Counted from the stretch's first letter, positions 35,230 to 44,887 are shown. The stretch: 53,993 nucleotides of DNA from MWDT01 sp035506315 (GCA_035506315.1 DATJPQ010000118.1:1-53993); one strand, 5' to 3'. The notes: generated by a model not told the origin, from the sequence alone. Program-made: numbers and translations.

Positions 35230-38143
35230 CGGTTTCTCCGGGCCGGCACGGATCGCGCCAGGAAATCTTCACGACGGACAGCAGCGGTTCGATCCGCGTT
35301 TCGTCGGCGGCTTCGGCCGCCAGTTGCAGCTCCCGGCAAAAGTGTTGCAGGCGGCGCGCACCCAGCGCATCGGCGCTGTTCTTCAAATAGTGGGCGAGCC
35401 GGTGGAGTGATACCCAGTCTTTCCCGTGCGCCGCGTCGACCATGCGCGCCACAATCCCGGGGGTTTCCTTCTCGTACTGGGTGAGCAGGCGCTGCCGGAG
35501 GGCGGCGTCGAGCGCATCGGCCGCCGTCACCGCCGCCCGGCCGGCAGCCGCCGGCGACTCGGCCACGGCGCGGGCCAGGACATCCATGGCCACGGGCTTG
35601 GTCAGAAACCGGTCCATGCCCTCAGCCAGGCCGCGCGCCTCGTCGGTCGCCCAGGCCTGGGCGCTCAAACCGATGATCCAGGGACGGCCCAGCGATCCGC
35701 CGGCCTCCCGCAAACGACGGGCGGTGGCGTAACCATCGAGCCAGGGCATGGCGCCATCGAGCAACACGACGTCGAACTCGCCCGCCTGGGCGGCCTCGAC
35801 CGCCGCCAGTCCATCCTCGACCGCGGTCACAGCCGCGCCGTGCTCGCGGAAAAACGCGCCGAGGAGCTCGCGCATCACGGTATTGTCGTCGGCCACCAGC
35901 ACGCGCAGTCCCTGCCAGGCCTGGTCGAGCGCGGCCACGGGCGGACTGGCGGCCGGTTCGCCCGTGGGAACCAGGGGCAGCCGCACGACGAAGGTGGCGC
36001 CATGCTCGCCATCGCTTTCGACCCGCACTCGGCCCTTCATCGCCGCACACAGCCGTGCCACCAACGCCAGCCCGATGCCGGCGCCTTCCGTTTGCGTGCC
36101 GGTTTCGAGCCGCGTGAACGGCTGGAAAATACGCGACTGGTCGTCCGGGTCGATTCCCGGACCGGTGTCGGCGACGCGCAATTCCACCCAGACGCCGGCG
36201 AAAGCTTCGTCCGGCGGCATCGTTGCTTTGTCGGGCGCCGGCGGCTCCCCCCGCCGCACGATGAGCGTCACGCGGCCGGCCTGGGTGAATTTCACCGCGT
36301 TGCCCAGCAGGTTGAACAAAACCTGCCGCAGGCGCGCGCCATCGGCCTGCACAAACGCCGGCGCATCGGCGGCGAAATCCTCCTCGAGCGCAAGGCCTTT
36401 GGCCGCCGCTTTCGGCTGCATCGATTCGACGCATTCCCGGGTCAGTACGCGCAGATCGACCGGTTCGAGATGCAGGCGGAACGCACCCGATTGCAGCGAT
36501 CCGAGGTCGATGAGATCGTTGACCAGCCGCAGCATGAGCGCGCCTTGCGAACGTACGGCGCTTACGAGCGCGCGGTGCGGCTCGGCGAGCGACGACTTGG
36601 CCAGCATCTCACTGAAACCGAGCACGCCTTGCAGCGGCGTACGCAACTCGTGGCTGACTTGGGCGAGAAACTCACTCTTGGCCCGGTCGGCGGCCAGCGC
36701 CTGTTCGGCGCGTTGCAAGGCCTGCTCGCGCTCGGTCCGCCGCAGACGGTAAACCATCGCCAGCACCCACAAGCCCACGCCGATGGCCGTGACGGCAATG
36801 GATTGCAGGCGCGCCTGGGCAAAGGTGACGGCCCAACGCGTTCCGGAGATCGCCAGTACCGCCCAGGCGCGAATACCCGTCGGTTCGGCCGTGGCGTACA
36901 ACGGCGCATATACCATCAAGAACGATCTCCAACTGTCACGAATGGGGCCCTCGATAAATGGCCGTTTTGTTTCGAAATTGCGGAAATCGGCCGGCGTGAG
37001 ATAGCGCAGGACAACGCGTCCGCGTTGCCCCAGCATAGCTGGCCGGTCGTCCGCCACTGCGAAAAGTCGGGTCCGGCCGCGATAGATCAGCCACGCATCG
37101 TTCACATCCGGGTTCTCGCGCCGGAACCGGATCATCTGACGGCTGAGCTTCTCCAGGGGACCCAGTGCCTGGTCGTCCACGTATATATATTCATACGCCC
37201 GGCCGAGCGCATCCTTCGCTTTGGTCGATCCTCTCGCGTTGAAGTTCGCACCAAAGGCGTCGCGGACGGTGTTTTCATCGAGCATGGTGGCAATCGTTCC
37301 CACCCGCGCCTTCAGGCCGGATTCGTAGTCATACCGCGCCTTCTGACCGCTGTAGATTGAAAAACCTAGGCCGAGCGCCAGCCAGGCGCCCAACCCTGCC
37401 AGGCCCATGCGTAGATCGGTGCGCAAGTTGCGGGCGGCATAATCGGACGTCTGCGCGACCGCGTGCAACCGCTCATCCCACAAAACCCACGCCAGCCAGC
37501 CCGCCGCCGCCGTATGCAACAAGGCTGCCGGCAGTGCAAAGTGCCCCAGGTCGGTATCGCGTCGCCCTTCGAGCAGCACATACGCCAGCGGCCCGAAGGT
37601 GGCGATAATCGTCCAGATGGCGGCCAGCAACATTCCCACCTCGAGTCGGCCCTGCAGCTTCACCGGCAGGCCCGTGAGCGCCCGGCTGCTGCGCACGGCG
37701 CGCACCATGCAACCCACGCCTCCGACCGCCAGCAAGGACAGGGCCCAACCACCATAAACCGGATCGAGCACCCGTCCTGCCGCCAACGCCAGCCCCACCA
37801 ATCCCATCGCCATCCGCCATACGACCGGGCGCACGCGCGGCAGCCATGCCGCCGCCGGCCACCAGAGCGCCATCGCACCCTGCGCTGCGACCGCTCCGAG
37901 AAAGAAATCCAAACCGATGTAGGGCTGCGCTTCATTGCGCGTAAAGAACCAGAACTCGGCCCCGGCATTGAGCACACCTGCCGCGGCCAGCCAGACCAGC
38001 CACAGTTCGGCGGGTTGCCGGCGCTGCTCGTCACACCGCCGCCACGCGGCAACGCCGACTGCAGTCCAGCCAAGCGCGGCCAAGAACCACCCATAGTCCT
38101 GGTGGCTCGTACATATTTCCAGGACACGCAGCCAATCGTGCAT
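35216..38143 (-). CDS. Membrane hybrid histidine kinase with receiver and Hpt domains
   Basis: 975 residues. About seven N-terminal membrane segments (residues 15-225), one more near 245-263, an extracytoplasmic sensor region (about 270-440) and a further helix (about 445-465). Then HisKA with His498 (SHELRTPLQG), HATPase (NLLGNAVKFT, DTGPGI, GAGIGLAL), a receiver with Asp796 (FDVVLLDGAMP) and a C-terminal Hpt domain with His918 (LHRLAHYLKNSADALGA). All phosphorelay residues are present, so phosphate can pass His-Asp-His and on to a separate regulator, perhaps the overlapping NarL-type protein. The signal is unknown. The start MHDWLRVLEICTSH was chosen; the upstream frame is non-membrane filler. 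Confidence 0.92.
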   Translation of the reverse strand: MHDWLRVLEICTSHQDYGWFLAALGWTAVGVAAWRRCDEQRRQPAELWLVWLAAAGVLNAGAEFWFFTRNEAQPYIGLDFFLGAVAAQGAMALWWPAAAWLPRVRPVVWRMAMGLVGLALAAGRVLDPVYGGWALSLLAVGGVGCMVRAVRSSRALTGLPVKLQGRLEVGMLLAAIWTIIATFGPLAYVLLEGRRDTDLGHFALPAALLHTAAAGWLAWVLWDERLHAVAQTSDYAARNLRTDLRMGLAGLGAWLALGLGFSIYSGQKARYDYESGLKARVGTIATMLDENTVRDAFGANFNARGSTKAKDALGRAYEYIYVDDQALGPLEKLSRQMIRFRRENPDVNDAWLIYRGRTRLFAVADDRPAMLGQRGRVVLRYLTPADFRNFETKRPFIEGPIRDSWRSFLMVYAPLYATAEPTGIRAWAVLAISGTRWAVTFAQARLQSIAVTAIGVGLWVLAMVYRLRRTEREQALQRAEQALAADRAKSEFLAQVSHELRTPLQGVLGFSEMLAKSSLAEPHRALVSAVRSQGALMLRLVNDLIDLGSLQSGAFRLHLEPVDLRVLTRECVESMQPKAAAKGLALEEDFAADAPAFVQADGARLRQVLFNLLGNAVKFTQAGRVTLIVRRGEPPAPDKATMPPDEAFAGVWVELRVADTGPGIDPDDQSRIFQPFTRLETGTQTEGAGIGLALVARLCAAMKGRVRVESDGEHGATFVVRLPLVPTGEPAASPPVAALDQAWQGLRVLVADDNTVMRELLGAFFREHGAAVTAVEDGLAAVEAAQAGEFDVVLLDGAMPWLDGYATARRLREAGGSLGRPWIIGLSAQAWATDEARGLAEGMDRFLTKPVAMDVLARAVAESPAAAGRAAVTAADALDAALRQRLLTQYEKETPGIVARMVDAAHGKDWVSLHRLAHYLKNSADALGARRLQHFCRELQLAAEAADETRIEPLLSVVKISWRDPCRPGETVTAP

Positions 38144-38235
38144 GGTAAATTCTGAAAGCCGAGGCGGGCGGTAAGTTACCGACCTCCCGCCCGAAGGCAA
38201 TCAGCGAAAACCCCGGGCGGCAAACCGGACGGCGA

Positions 38236-39207
38236 CTACATCGCCCGGATCGATTTCTTCACCGTCAACTCGTCATAGGCCGCTTCGAGGCAGGCCGGCA
38301 GACGGCTCGCCTGCCCCGGCGCCGGATCAAAGTCGGGGAACCCCGGCAGACTGGCGAGCTGGCGGATTTCCGCCCTGGTCTTGCCCGCAGCGATCTCCTT
38401 TTCCGTGTGGGCCAGCAGCGCCGCGAGGAAGTCGCGCATCACCAGCAGGTCGTCGCGCGTGCCGCTGACACCGAACTTGGCGTTGCCGTGACCATAGACG
38501 TAGATCGCGTCGGCAGGAAACTCGCGCGTCACCTGCTCAAGCGTTTGAATCCAGTTACGGATATTGGCGCCGCCCGGGCGGTCGATGGCCGGGCAGATGC
38601 GATTAAATACCAGATCGCCCATATGGACGACGTTGGCGCGCTCGAACGTGATGATGGCGTCGCCCCCGGTATGGGCGGGGCCGAAATGTCGTGCCGTCAC
38701 GATCTCGTCACCACCGTCCTGGCGCCAGACCTCGTCGAAGAGCGTGTCGGCGAAAACCTGCTGCCAGGTGGTGTCCTTCTGCTCGGCGGCGCGTAGCTGG
38801 AGCTTTGGCACATGGCGTTGCGCCACGATGGTCTGGCTGACGGGTTTGAAAACCGGATTGCCACTCGTGTGATCGGCATGGTGGTGGGTGTTGACCACGA
38901 CATCCACCAGGCGTGTGCCCCGCTCCGGCAGGCCGGCGAGGCAGAGCGCGGCCGTGTCGGGGAACTGGGTGTCCACGACCACGAGCGACGCCTTGCTGGC
39001 GAGCCAGCCGATGGTGCCACCGCGACCGAGGAAAAGGCCGACGTTGCGCCGGAGCGGGCGGAACTCGGTGTTGACCGTCGCGGGCGCTCGCGCCGCCGGG
39101 GTGGGGGCAGGCGCCGGTGAAGGGTTCTGCGCGAACATCTTCAATCGCAGGAGCCCGCCGGCCGCAGCCAGCACCGTGGATCGGGCAAGAAAGTCGCGTC
39201 GATTCAT
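38236..39207 (-). CDS. Tat-exported metallo-beta-lactamase-fold hydrolase
   Basis: 323 residues. The N-terminus MNRRDFLARSTVLAAAGGLL is a twin-arginine signal. The metal-binding motif VVNTHHHADHTSGNP (HxHxDH) and further His/Asp ligands in HFGPAHTGGDAII and VVHMGDLVFNR show a metallo-beta-lactamase fold. The family includes hydrolases of many esters and amides; this branch of periplasmic proteins is poorly characterised, and antibiotic hydrolysis cannot be inferred. It sits on the minus strand upstream of the large hybrid kinase, with a 92-nt gap. Confidence 0.88.
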   Translation of the reverse strand: MNRRDFLARSTVLAAAGGLLRLKMFAQNPSPAPAPTPAARAPATVNTEFRPLRRNVGLFLGRGGTIGWLASKASLVVVDTQFPDTAALCLAGLPERGTRLVDVVVNTHHHADHTSGNPVFKPVSQTIVAQRHVPKLQLRAAEQKDTTWQQVFADTLFDEVWRQDGGDEIVTARHFGPAHTGGDAIITFERANVVHMGDLVFNRICPAIDRPGGANIRNWIQTLEQVTREFPADAIYVYGHGNAKFGVSGTRDDLLVMRDFLAALLAHTEKEIAAGKTRAEIRQLASLPGFPDFDPAPGQASRLPACLEAAYDELTVKKSIRAM

Positions 39208-39311
39208 GGCTGGAAACCCTAGGCGTGATTCGGCCTGGATGCCCACCCGGAAAATCCCCGCATCTTGCCATCTGTCCGCAACCCGGTTGCCCTCTCTTCC
39301 TACCGTATGAT

Positions 39312-39499
39312 GTTACAATTGCTACATTCTATTGTCGCTCCTGCTCGGAGGTTATAGGCTGGATTGGAGACATAAAAGAGGCTGCATCTGATCGGTTTCC
39401 CAATGGAGAAGGCCCTTGTCAGGGTCAGCGGGCGAAATCCAGCATCGGAAGGACTGGCGACAAAAAAATGTAGCAATTGCTACACTTTTTTGTCGCCAG
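39312..39499. repeat. 46-bp near-perfect palindrome with an inverted half-copy (MITE-like)
   Basis: 39454-39499 is a palindrome with 22 of 23 base pairs and no loop: left arm CTGGCGACAAAAAA, centre TGTAGCAATTGCTACA. A half-copy GTTACAATTGCTACATTCTATTGTCGC at 39312-39340 (shown in part: CAATTGCTACATTC) matches the opposite arm in inverted orientation, so about 110-160 bp are bounded by inverted repeats. There is no transposase. This is most of the 480-bp gap 39208-39687. Confidence 0.7.
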
Positions 39500-39633
39500 G
39501 GCACGGGAGGGGGCTGGCCGGGACGCGGTGAAAAATGGAGATCAGCCTGTAACTTTTGTGCCGCCGGGAGGTTTCCCTGCTCATCCTGCTTCCATGAACG
39601 TCCGTCCATTCCGTGATCGCCGTGCTGACAGAA

Positions 39634-39664
39634 ATTCGTGTTCATCCTGGTCCATCCGTGGTTA
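39634..39664. repeat. Triplet of 10-nt units (decamer repeat)
   Basis: Units ATTCGTGTTC, ATCCTGGTCC and ATCCGTGGTTA, ending 20 nt before the ECF sigma gene's start. Same design as at 1132, 47545 and 47612. Confidence 0.6.
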
Positions 39665-39687
39665 AGTCCGCGGAGGAAACCGTCGCC

Positions 39688-40260
39688 GTGGACTCCGTCG
39701 AAACCAGCGATCACGACCTCATGCTCGCCGTGCGTGCCGGTGAGATCGCCCGGCTGGGCGACCTGTTCGAGCGCTATCACCGGCCGCTCTACGGTTTCTT
39801 CGTGCGACTCACCGGCCAGCGCACTGCCAGCGAGGATCTCGTGCAGCTCGTTTTCTACCGCATCCTGAAATACCGGCACACCTATCGCGACGAGGGCAAG
39901 TTCTCCGCCTGGATCTACCATCTCGCCCGCAAGGTCGCCGCCGACCACTTCCGCAAGAACGCCCACGCTCCCGCCATCCTCGCCGAGCCCGACGAGCTGC
40001 ACGAAGTGCCCGACCACGCACCGCACGCCGCCGAGCAGGCCGCGAAAGCCGACGACCTCGCGCTCATGCAACGCGCGCTCGGCGCCCTGCCGCTCGAGCA
40101 ACGCGAGCTGCTCACCCTGCACCGGTTCCACAACCTCCACCACGAGGAGCTCGCGCGCCTGTTCGATTGCAGCGTCGGCGCCGTTAAGGTGCGCATGCAC
40201 CGTGCGCTCGGCGCCCTCCGCGAACATTATTTCAAACTCCGCCAGGAACGCGTCGCCTGA
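39688..40260 (+). CDS. ECF-family RNA polymerase sigma factor
   Basis: About 190 residues. Region 2 (DLMLAVRAGEIARLGDLFERYHRPLYGFF...SEDLVQLVFYRIL) binds core polymerase and the -10 element; region 4 (LPLEQRELLTLHRFHNLHHEELARLFDCSVGAVKVRMHRAL, shown by its ends) binds the -35 element. The GTG at 39688 was chosen because GGAGG (39672-39676) lies upstream, one of the few Shine-Dalgarno sites in the window. It is followed after 52 nt by a zinc-finger anti-sigma gene, its likely partner. Confidence 0.9.
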   Translation: MDSVETSDHDLMLAVRAGEIARLGDLFERYHRPLYGFFVRLTGQRTASEDLVQLVFYRILKYRHTYRDEGKFSAWIYHLARKVAADHFRKNAHAPAILAEPDELHEVPDHAPHAAEQAAKADDLALMQRALGALPLEQRELLTLHRFHNLHHEELARLFDCSVGAVKVRMHRALGALREHYFKLRQERVA

Positions 40261-40312
40261 TCCGCGGCACTACGCTCCTGCCGGCCATCACTTTCACCCT
40301 TCCTCTTCTCCC

Positions 40313-41155
40313 ATGAACTGCCAACGCGTCCAGGATACCTTCCTCGATTACCAGGCCGGCACTCTCGCCGCCGCCGAATCGGCCGCCGTGCGCGAACACC
40401 TGAAGACCTGCCTGATCTGCCAGCGCGAATGGGCCGGCCTGCAGGAAACGTTGCTCCAGCTCGATCGTCTCCCGCCCGAGGAACCCTCCGCCCGCCTGCG
40501 GACGAACTTTTACGCCATGCTCGACACGCACCTCCGGCAGGCGCGCGAACCCAGCCCCTTTGCCTTGATGCGCAACCGGCTCGACCGTTTTTTCGAAAAC
40601 CTCGTGCCCACCCGGCCCGCGCTGCAGTTTGCCTTCTCGGCCGTGCTGCTCGTGGCCGGCGTCATCGTCGGCGCCCGCTATCTGCAGCCGGCCGCACCCA
40701 TCGCGCCGCCGGCCACCGACCTCGCCACGCAAAGCCGGCTCGACGAGATGCAGAAAAAATTCGATTCGATGAGCCAGCTCGTCGCCTATTCGCTCGCCCA
40801 GCAGCAGCCGGCCAACACCCGCCTGCAACAGATTGCGGCCACCCTCGCCCGCGGCGATGCCGACGCCAAGACCCTCGCCGGGCTCGTCAGCACCCTGGCC
40901 TTCGACCCGAACACCAACGTGCGCCTCTCCGCCCTCGAGGCGCTGTACGCCCATGCCGACCGGCCCTTGGTGCGCCAGGGCGTGCTTGCCTCGTTGCCGC
41001 GCGAAAGCTCGCCGCTCGTGCAGCTGGCCATGATCGACTTCCTCACCTCCGTGCGCGACCGCGACGCCGCCCCGGCGTTCGAAGCGCTCACCCGGGACGC
41101 CGCCATCGACGCCGCCGTGCGCGACGCCGCCCAGCGCGCCCTGGTCCAGCTCTAA
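40313..41155 (+). CDS. Zinc-finger (ZAS) membrane anti-sigma factor with HEAT-like tail
   Basis: 280 residues. The N-terminal ZAS motif is His29-x3-Cys33-x2-Cys36, plus Cys3, which binds zinc and sequesters ECF sigma factors. One membrane segment (about 105-124, FAFSAVLLVAGVIVGARYL). The outer part has HEAT-like helical repeats (NVRLSALEALYAHADRP, SPLVQLAMIDFLTSV, AAVRDAAQRALVQL). It lies behind its sigma factor and in front of a DUF4097 protein; together they look like an envelope-stress module. The start ATG at 40313 gives the ZAS domain at the N-terminus. Confidence 0.85.
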   Translation: MNCQRVQDTFLDYQAGTLAAAESAAVREHLKTCLICQREWAGLQETLLQLDRLPPEEPSARLRTNFYAMLDTHLRQAREPSPFALMRNRLDRFFENLVPTRPALQFAFSAVLLVAGVIVGARYLQPAAPIAPPATDLATQSRLDEMQKKFDSMSQLVAYSLAQQQPANTRLQQIAATLARGDADAKTLAGLVSTLAFDPNTNVRLSALEALYAHADRPLVRQGVLASLPRESSPLVQLAMIDFLTSVRDRDAAPAFEALTRDAAIDAAVRDAAQRALVQL

Positions 41156-41249
41156 ACCGCCACCTGCTCCCACGTTCACTTTCCCTCCCACCGTCCCTTT
41201 CCACAACCGAGCGACGAACGAACCACCAAAAACTCAATCCACTCCGCTC

Positions 41250-42380
41250 ATGAAACCTGCCTTCTACCTGTCCACCATTCTGCTCGGCCTGGCCGCGGCG
41301 ACGCCGGTCCTCGCCGCCGATGACAATTCGCCGCCCCTGCGTTCGCTCACCGAATCGTCCAAGACGAAAGAGACCGCGGAACCGGCGCACGAAGCCACGG
41401 ACGGCCAGATCCGCTTCAGCGATCCGGCCAAGCCGGGCCGTCTGAGAATCTACATCGCCCAGGGCGATCTCACGGTGCGGGGCGATGCCTCCGCCAGCGC
41501 CATCGCCGTCCAGTCCAAATTGAACCCCCCGTCGAAGAAGACGAAACACGGCGACGGCCTGCGCGTGCTCAGCGACACGGCCGCCAGTTTCCTGCTCTTC
41601 GAAAAGAACAACGTCGCCGAGTTCAGCTACGGCCGGGACTCGTGGCCGATGAGCGAGGGCGCCAACTTCGAGATCACGGTGCCGGCCAATACCGCCCTTG
41701 AAATCCAAAACGGCTGGAACGGCAGCGTGAAAGTCGAGCGCGTGACCGGCGACGTGGAGATCAAGGGCTTGAATTGCGAAGTGAAGCTGATCGACCTGGG
41801 GGGCGGCGCGATTGTCGAAACCATGAACGGTGAGATCACCGCCTCGTTTGCCGCGCTGCCGGACAAGAAACCGGTTTCGTTCAGCTCGATGAATGGCGAG
41901 GTCAAGCTGCGCGTGCCCGCCGACGCCAGGGCCAATGTGCGCTTCCGCACCCACAATGGCGCGATCCTGACCGACTTCACGGACGACGTGCTCAAGACCA
42001 AGGCCGAGGATCTCGGCCGCACGGACTGGGGGACCGTCGCCGGCCAGCACATCGCCATGGCCGCGCAGATCGGGAGCCAGGTCGGTCGCGAAGTCGCGCA
42101 AATAGCGCGCGAAGCGGCCTCCGACGTGCAATCGGCCGTGCGCGAGGCGCAGGTCGAAGCCCGGGAGCGCGCCGCGGACAGCGTCGAAAAATCCACCGGG
42201 GAGGCGGCCCCCGCGCCCAAGCCGTCACCCCGCCCGCCGCGGGGCCCGCGCCCGCCGCGCCCCCCCAGCATCCCGGCCATCGCCGGCGGCAAGGTCGTGA
42301 GCGGCACGCTCAACGGCGGCGGTATCGAGATTCAGGTGACAACGATGAATGGCGACATCACGCTGCGGAAGCAGCCGTGA
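41250..42380 (+). CDS. Exported DUF4097-type beta-strand repeat protein
   Basis: 376 residues. A signal peptide (ends near LAADDN), then DUF4097 beta-helix repeats: GRLRIYIAQGDLTVRGD, GSVKVERVTGDVEIKGL, GGGAIVETMNGEITASF and SFSSMNGEVKLRVPA. A region rich in Ala/Glu (270-315) leads to a Pro/Arg-rich linker (PRPPRGPRPPRPP) and a last strand pair IQVTTMNGDITLRKQP. Family members are often encoded beside ECF sigma / anti-sigma genes; function unknown. A terminator follows at 42452. Confidence 0.85.
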   Translation: MKPAFYLSTILLGLAAATPVLAADDNSPPLRSLTESSKTKETAEPAHEATDGQIRFSDPAKPGRLRIYIAQGDLTVRGDASASAIAVQSKLNPPSKKTKHGDGLRVLSDTAASFLLFEKNNVAEFSYGRDSWPMSEGANFEITVPANTALEIQNGWNGSVKVERVTGDVEIKGLNCEVKLIDLGGGAIVETMNGEITASFAALPDKKPVSFSSMNGEVKLRVPADARANVRFRTHNGAILTDFTDDVLKTKAEDLGRTDWGTVAGQHIAMAAQIGSQVGREVAQIAREAASDVQSAVREAQVEARERAADSVEKSTGEAAPAPKPSPRPPRGPRPPRPPSIPAIAGGKVVSGTLNGGGIEIQVTTMNGDITLRKQP

Positions 42381-42451
42381 CGGCCGCGGCGTAACGCGGA
42401 CGGAAGCACCGCGCTACGAGAAAGTCGTACCGTTGCCGAAACCGGCCGCTG

Positions 42452-42482
42452 CGCCCGGGCCGTCTCGGCCCGGGCGATTTCT
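42452..42482 (+). terminator. Rho-independent terminator of the sigma-factor module
   Basis: A 10-bp GC stem CGCCCGGGCC / GGCCCGGGCG (42452-42476) with a 5-nt loop, followed by a weak U-run ATTTCT. Confidence 0.7.
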
Positions 42483-42532
42483 GTCGCATCTCTTTGCGGC
42501 TCTTGCATCATGGTGTACCTTAAGCGGTCGCC

Positions 42533-44887
42533 ATGAATTCCCCATTGCGCGTTCTGATCGTTGAAGATTCCGAGAACGACGCCCGGTTGATTCAGCGGCA
42601 ACTCACGACCGCAGGCTATGAGGTCGTGTTCCGGCGGGTGGAAACCGAAGCGGAACTGCGCACCGCCTTGGCCGACGATTCGTGGCAGCTCGTCCTGTGC
42701 GATTACCATCTGCCGCGGTTGAACGCGATCCGTGCCCTCGAGATCATCCATGCCTCCGGGCTCGATCTGCCCGTCGTGGTCGTTTCCGGCCAGATCGGCG
42801 AGGAGGCGGCGGTCGACCTGATGCGGCGCGGCGCGCACGATTATCTGCTGAAGGACAAGATGGCGCGGTTCATTCCCGTCGTGCAACGCGAGCTGCAGGA
42901 GGCGGAGGAGCGCAGCCGCCATCGGCAAAGCGAATTCGACCGCTCCCGCGCCGAACGCGCCCTGCGCGAGAGCGAGGCCCGCTACCGCTCGGTGGTGAGC
43001 GCCCTGGCCGAGGGCATCGTGCTGGTCGACCGCAGCGGCCTGATCGTCGCCTGCAACGACAGTGCCGCCCACCTCGTCGGCCTCCCCAAGGAGCAGTTGC
43101 TCGTCAGCTCCCTCGATCGGGCGCTCTGGCTGCTCTATCGGGAAGACGGCACGCCCATTCCCGACGCGGACCGGCCACTGCGCGTTTGTCTGAACACCGG
43201 GCGGCCCCTGGACGACATGGTCATGGTCATGCAACGCGCCGACGGCACGCGCCGGTGGATCTCGGCCCATGTCCGCCCGTGCCTCCATGATGCCAGCGGC
43301 CGGCCCGCGTTGGTGGCGATGTCCTTTAGTGACATCACCGCGCAGCGCGACGCCGAGGCGCGCATCCGCGAACAGGCCCGGCTCATCGATCTGGCGCGCG
43401 ATGCGATCGTCGCCTACGACCTCGACGGCACGATTCGTTTTTGGAACCAGGGCGCCGAACGCATGTACGGTTGGAGCGCCGCCGACGCGGTGGGCCAGAA
43501 TGTCATGAAGCTCTTTGCGCCGATGTTCCCGCCGGAGTGGGAGAAATTCTGCCAGACCGTGATTGAGAAAAACGCCTGGGAAGGCGAGCGCCGGCACCGG
43601 AACAGGGAGGGCCGGGAAATCATCGTGTACACCCGCGTCTCGCTCGTGCGCGACACCGAGCAACGCCCCCCGGCCTTCCTCATGTTCGGCAGCGATATCA
43701 CCGAGAAGAAGCAGCTCGAGGAACAGTTCCTGCGGGCCCAGCGCCTCGAGAGCATCGGCACGCTTTCCAGCGGCGTGGCCCACGACCTGAACAACGTGCT
43801 CTCGCCCATCATGCTCGCCATCCCCATCGTACGCCTGCGCGTGGCCGACCCACAGACGTTGCACCTGCTCGATACCATCGAAACCAGCGCCAGCCGCGGC
43901 GCCCAGATCGTGCAGCAGATCCTCACCTTCACCCGCGGATTGCATGCCCAGAAAATGGCCGTCCAGACGCGCCACCTGCTCAAGGAGATCGCCGAGATGG
44001 TCCAGGAGACCTTCCCGCGCAATATTGCCATCGAGGCCGATTTTCCCCGTTCGCTCTGGATGGTCGAGGCCGACACCACCCAGCTCCACCAGGTGCTCAT
44101 GAATCTCTGCGTCAACGCCCGCGATGCCATGATGCCCCGGGGCGGCACCCTCACATTGCGCGCGGAGAATATCGCGCTCGACGAGGCCTCCGCTGCGCAC
44201 CTCGCCGAGGCCCGGCCCGGGCGCTATGTCCGGTGGTCGGTCATCGACAACGGGGTGGGCATTCCCGCTGAGGATCTGCCGCGGTTGTTCCAGCCGTTTT
44301 TCACCACCAAGGCCCCCGGCAAGGGTACCGGCCTCGGCCTGTCCACCGTGGCCAACATTGTGCGCCAGCACAATGGATTCCTCCGCGTCGCCAGCCGCGT
44401 GGGCCAGGGCACGCAGTTCGATATCTACCTTCCCGCGCTCGATGCCGCCGAGGAAACCGCTCCGCTCCCCAAGCTCGCGCTCCCGCGGGGGCACGGGGAA
44501 AACGTCCTGGTTGTCGACGACGAATTCGCGGTGCGGCATATTTGTGAGAGCCTCCTCTCCGCCTACGATTATCGCGTGCTCACCGCCGACGGCGGCCAGG
44601 CGGCGCTGGCGCTCTTCCGTCAGCACCTGGCCGAGATCGAACTGGTCGTCACCGATCTGCTCATGCCGGGATTGAGCGGCTTCGAATTCATCCGCGCCGC
44701 GCGCAACCTCAAACCGAAGATCAAGATCATTGCCGTCAGCGGCTTTGCCGGCGAAGCCGGCAGCACCACCCCGCCGCCCGACGTCATTGTCGATGCCTTC
44801 CTGCCCAAGCCCTTCACGGCGTCACGGCTCCTCGAACTCGTGCACGAAGTGCTTGCCGAGCGCCCGCCCGCCGGCGGCCGCGCCTGA
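42533..44887 (+). CDS. Soluble hybrid histidine kinase: REC-PAS-PAS-HisKA-HATPase-REC
   Basis: 784 residues, no membrane segment. N-terminal receiver with Asp57 (LVLCDYHLPRLN), a coiled linker, two PAS domains (about 145-275 and 285-400: WNQGAERMYGW), HisKA with His417 (GVAHDLNNVLSPI), HATPase (MNLCVNARDAM, DNGVGIPAEDL, GKGTGLGLSTV), and a C-terminal receiver with Asp708 (LVVTDLLMPGLSG). The HisKA motif AHDLNN belongs to the NtrB-like type. Both receivers keep their phospho-Asp, unlike the kinase at 13989. The start MNSPLRVLIVEDSEND is clear. Input and output are unknown. Confidence 0.92.
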   Translation: MNSPLRVLIVEDSENDARLIQRQLTTAGYEVVFRRVETEAELRTALADDSWQLVLCDYHLPRLNAIRALEIIHASGLDLPVVVVSGQIGEEAAVDLMRRGAHDYLLKDKMARFIPVVQRELQEAEERSRHRQSEFDRSRAERALRESEARYRSVVSALAEGIVLVDRSGLIVACNDSAAHLVGLPKEQLLVSSLDRALWLLYREDGTPIPDADRPLRVCLNTGRPLDDMVMVMQRADGTRRWISAHVRPCLHDASGRPALVAMSFSDITAQRDAEARIREQARLIDLARDAIVAYDLDGTIRFWNQGAERMYGWSAADAVGQNVMKLFAPMFPPEWEKFCQTVIEKNAWEGERRHRNREGREIIVYTRVSLVRDTEQRPPAFLMFGSDITEKKQLEEQFLRAQRLESIGTLSSGVAHDLNNVLSPIMLAIPIVRLRVADPQTLHLLDTIETSASRGAQIVQQILTFTRGLHAQKMAVQTRHLLKEIAEMVQETFPRNIAIEADFPRSLWMVEADTTQLHQVLMNLCVNARDAMMPRGGTLTLRAENIALDEASAAHLAEARPGRYVRWSVIDNGVGIPAEDLPRLFQPFFTTKAPGKGTGLGLSTVANIVRQHNGFLRVASRVGQGTQFDIYLPALDAAEETAPLPKLALPRGHGENVLVVDDEFAVRHICESLLSAYDYRVLTADGGQAALALFRQHLAEIELVVTDLLMPGLSGFEFIRAARNLKPKIKIIAVSGFAGEAGSTTPPPDVIVDAFLPKPFTASRLLELVHEVLAERPPAGGRA

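Noticed and set aside
38236..39207. Antibiotic-resistance beta-lactamase
   Set aside because: Only the generic metallo-hydrolase fold is shown; no class B lactamase-specific residues could be assigned.
42332..44626. Frame of about 760 codons opposite the hybrid kinase
   Set aside because: Low-complexity composition typical of an antisense shadow.
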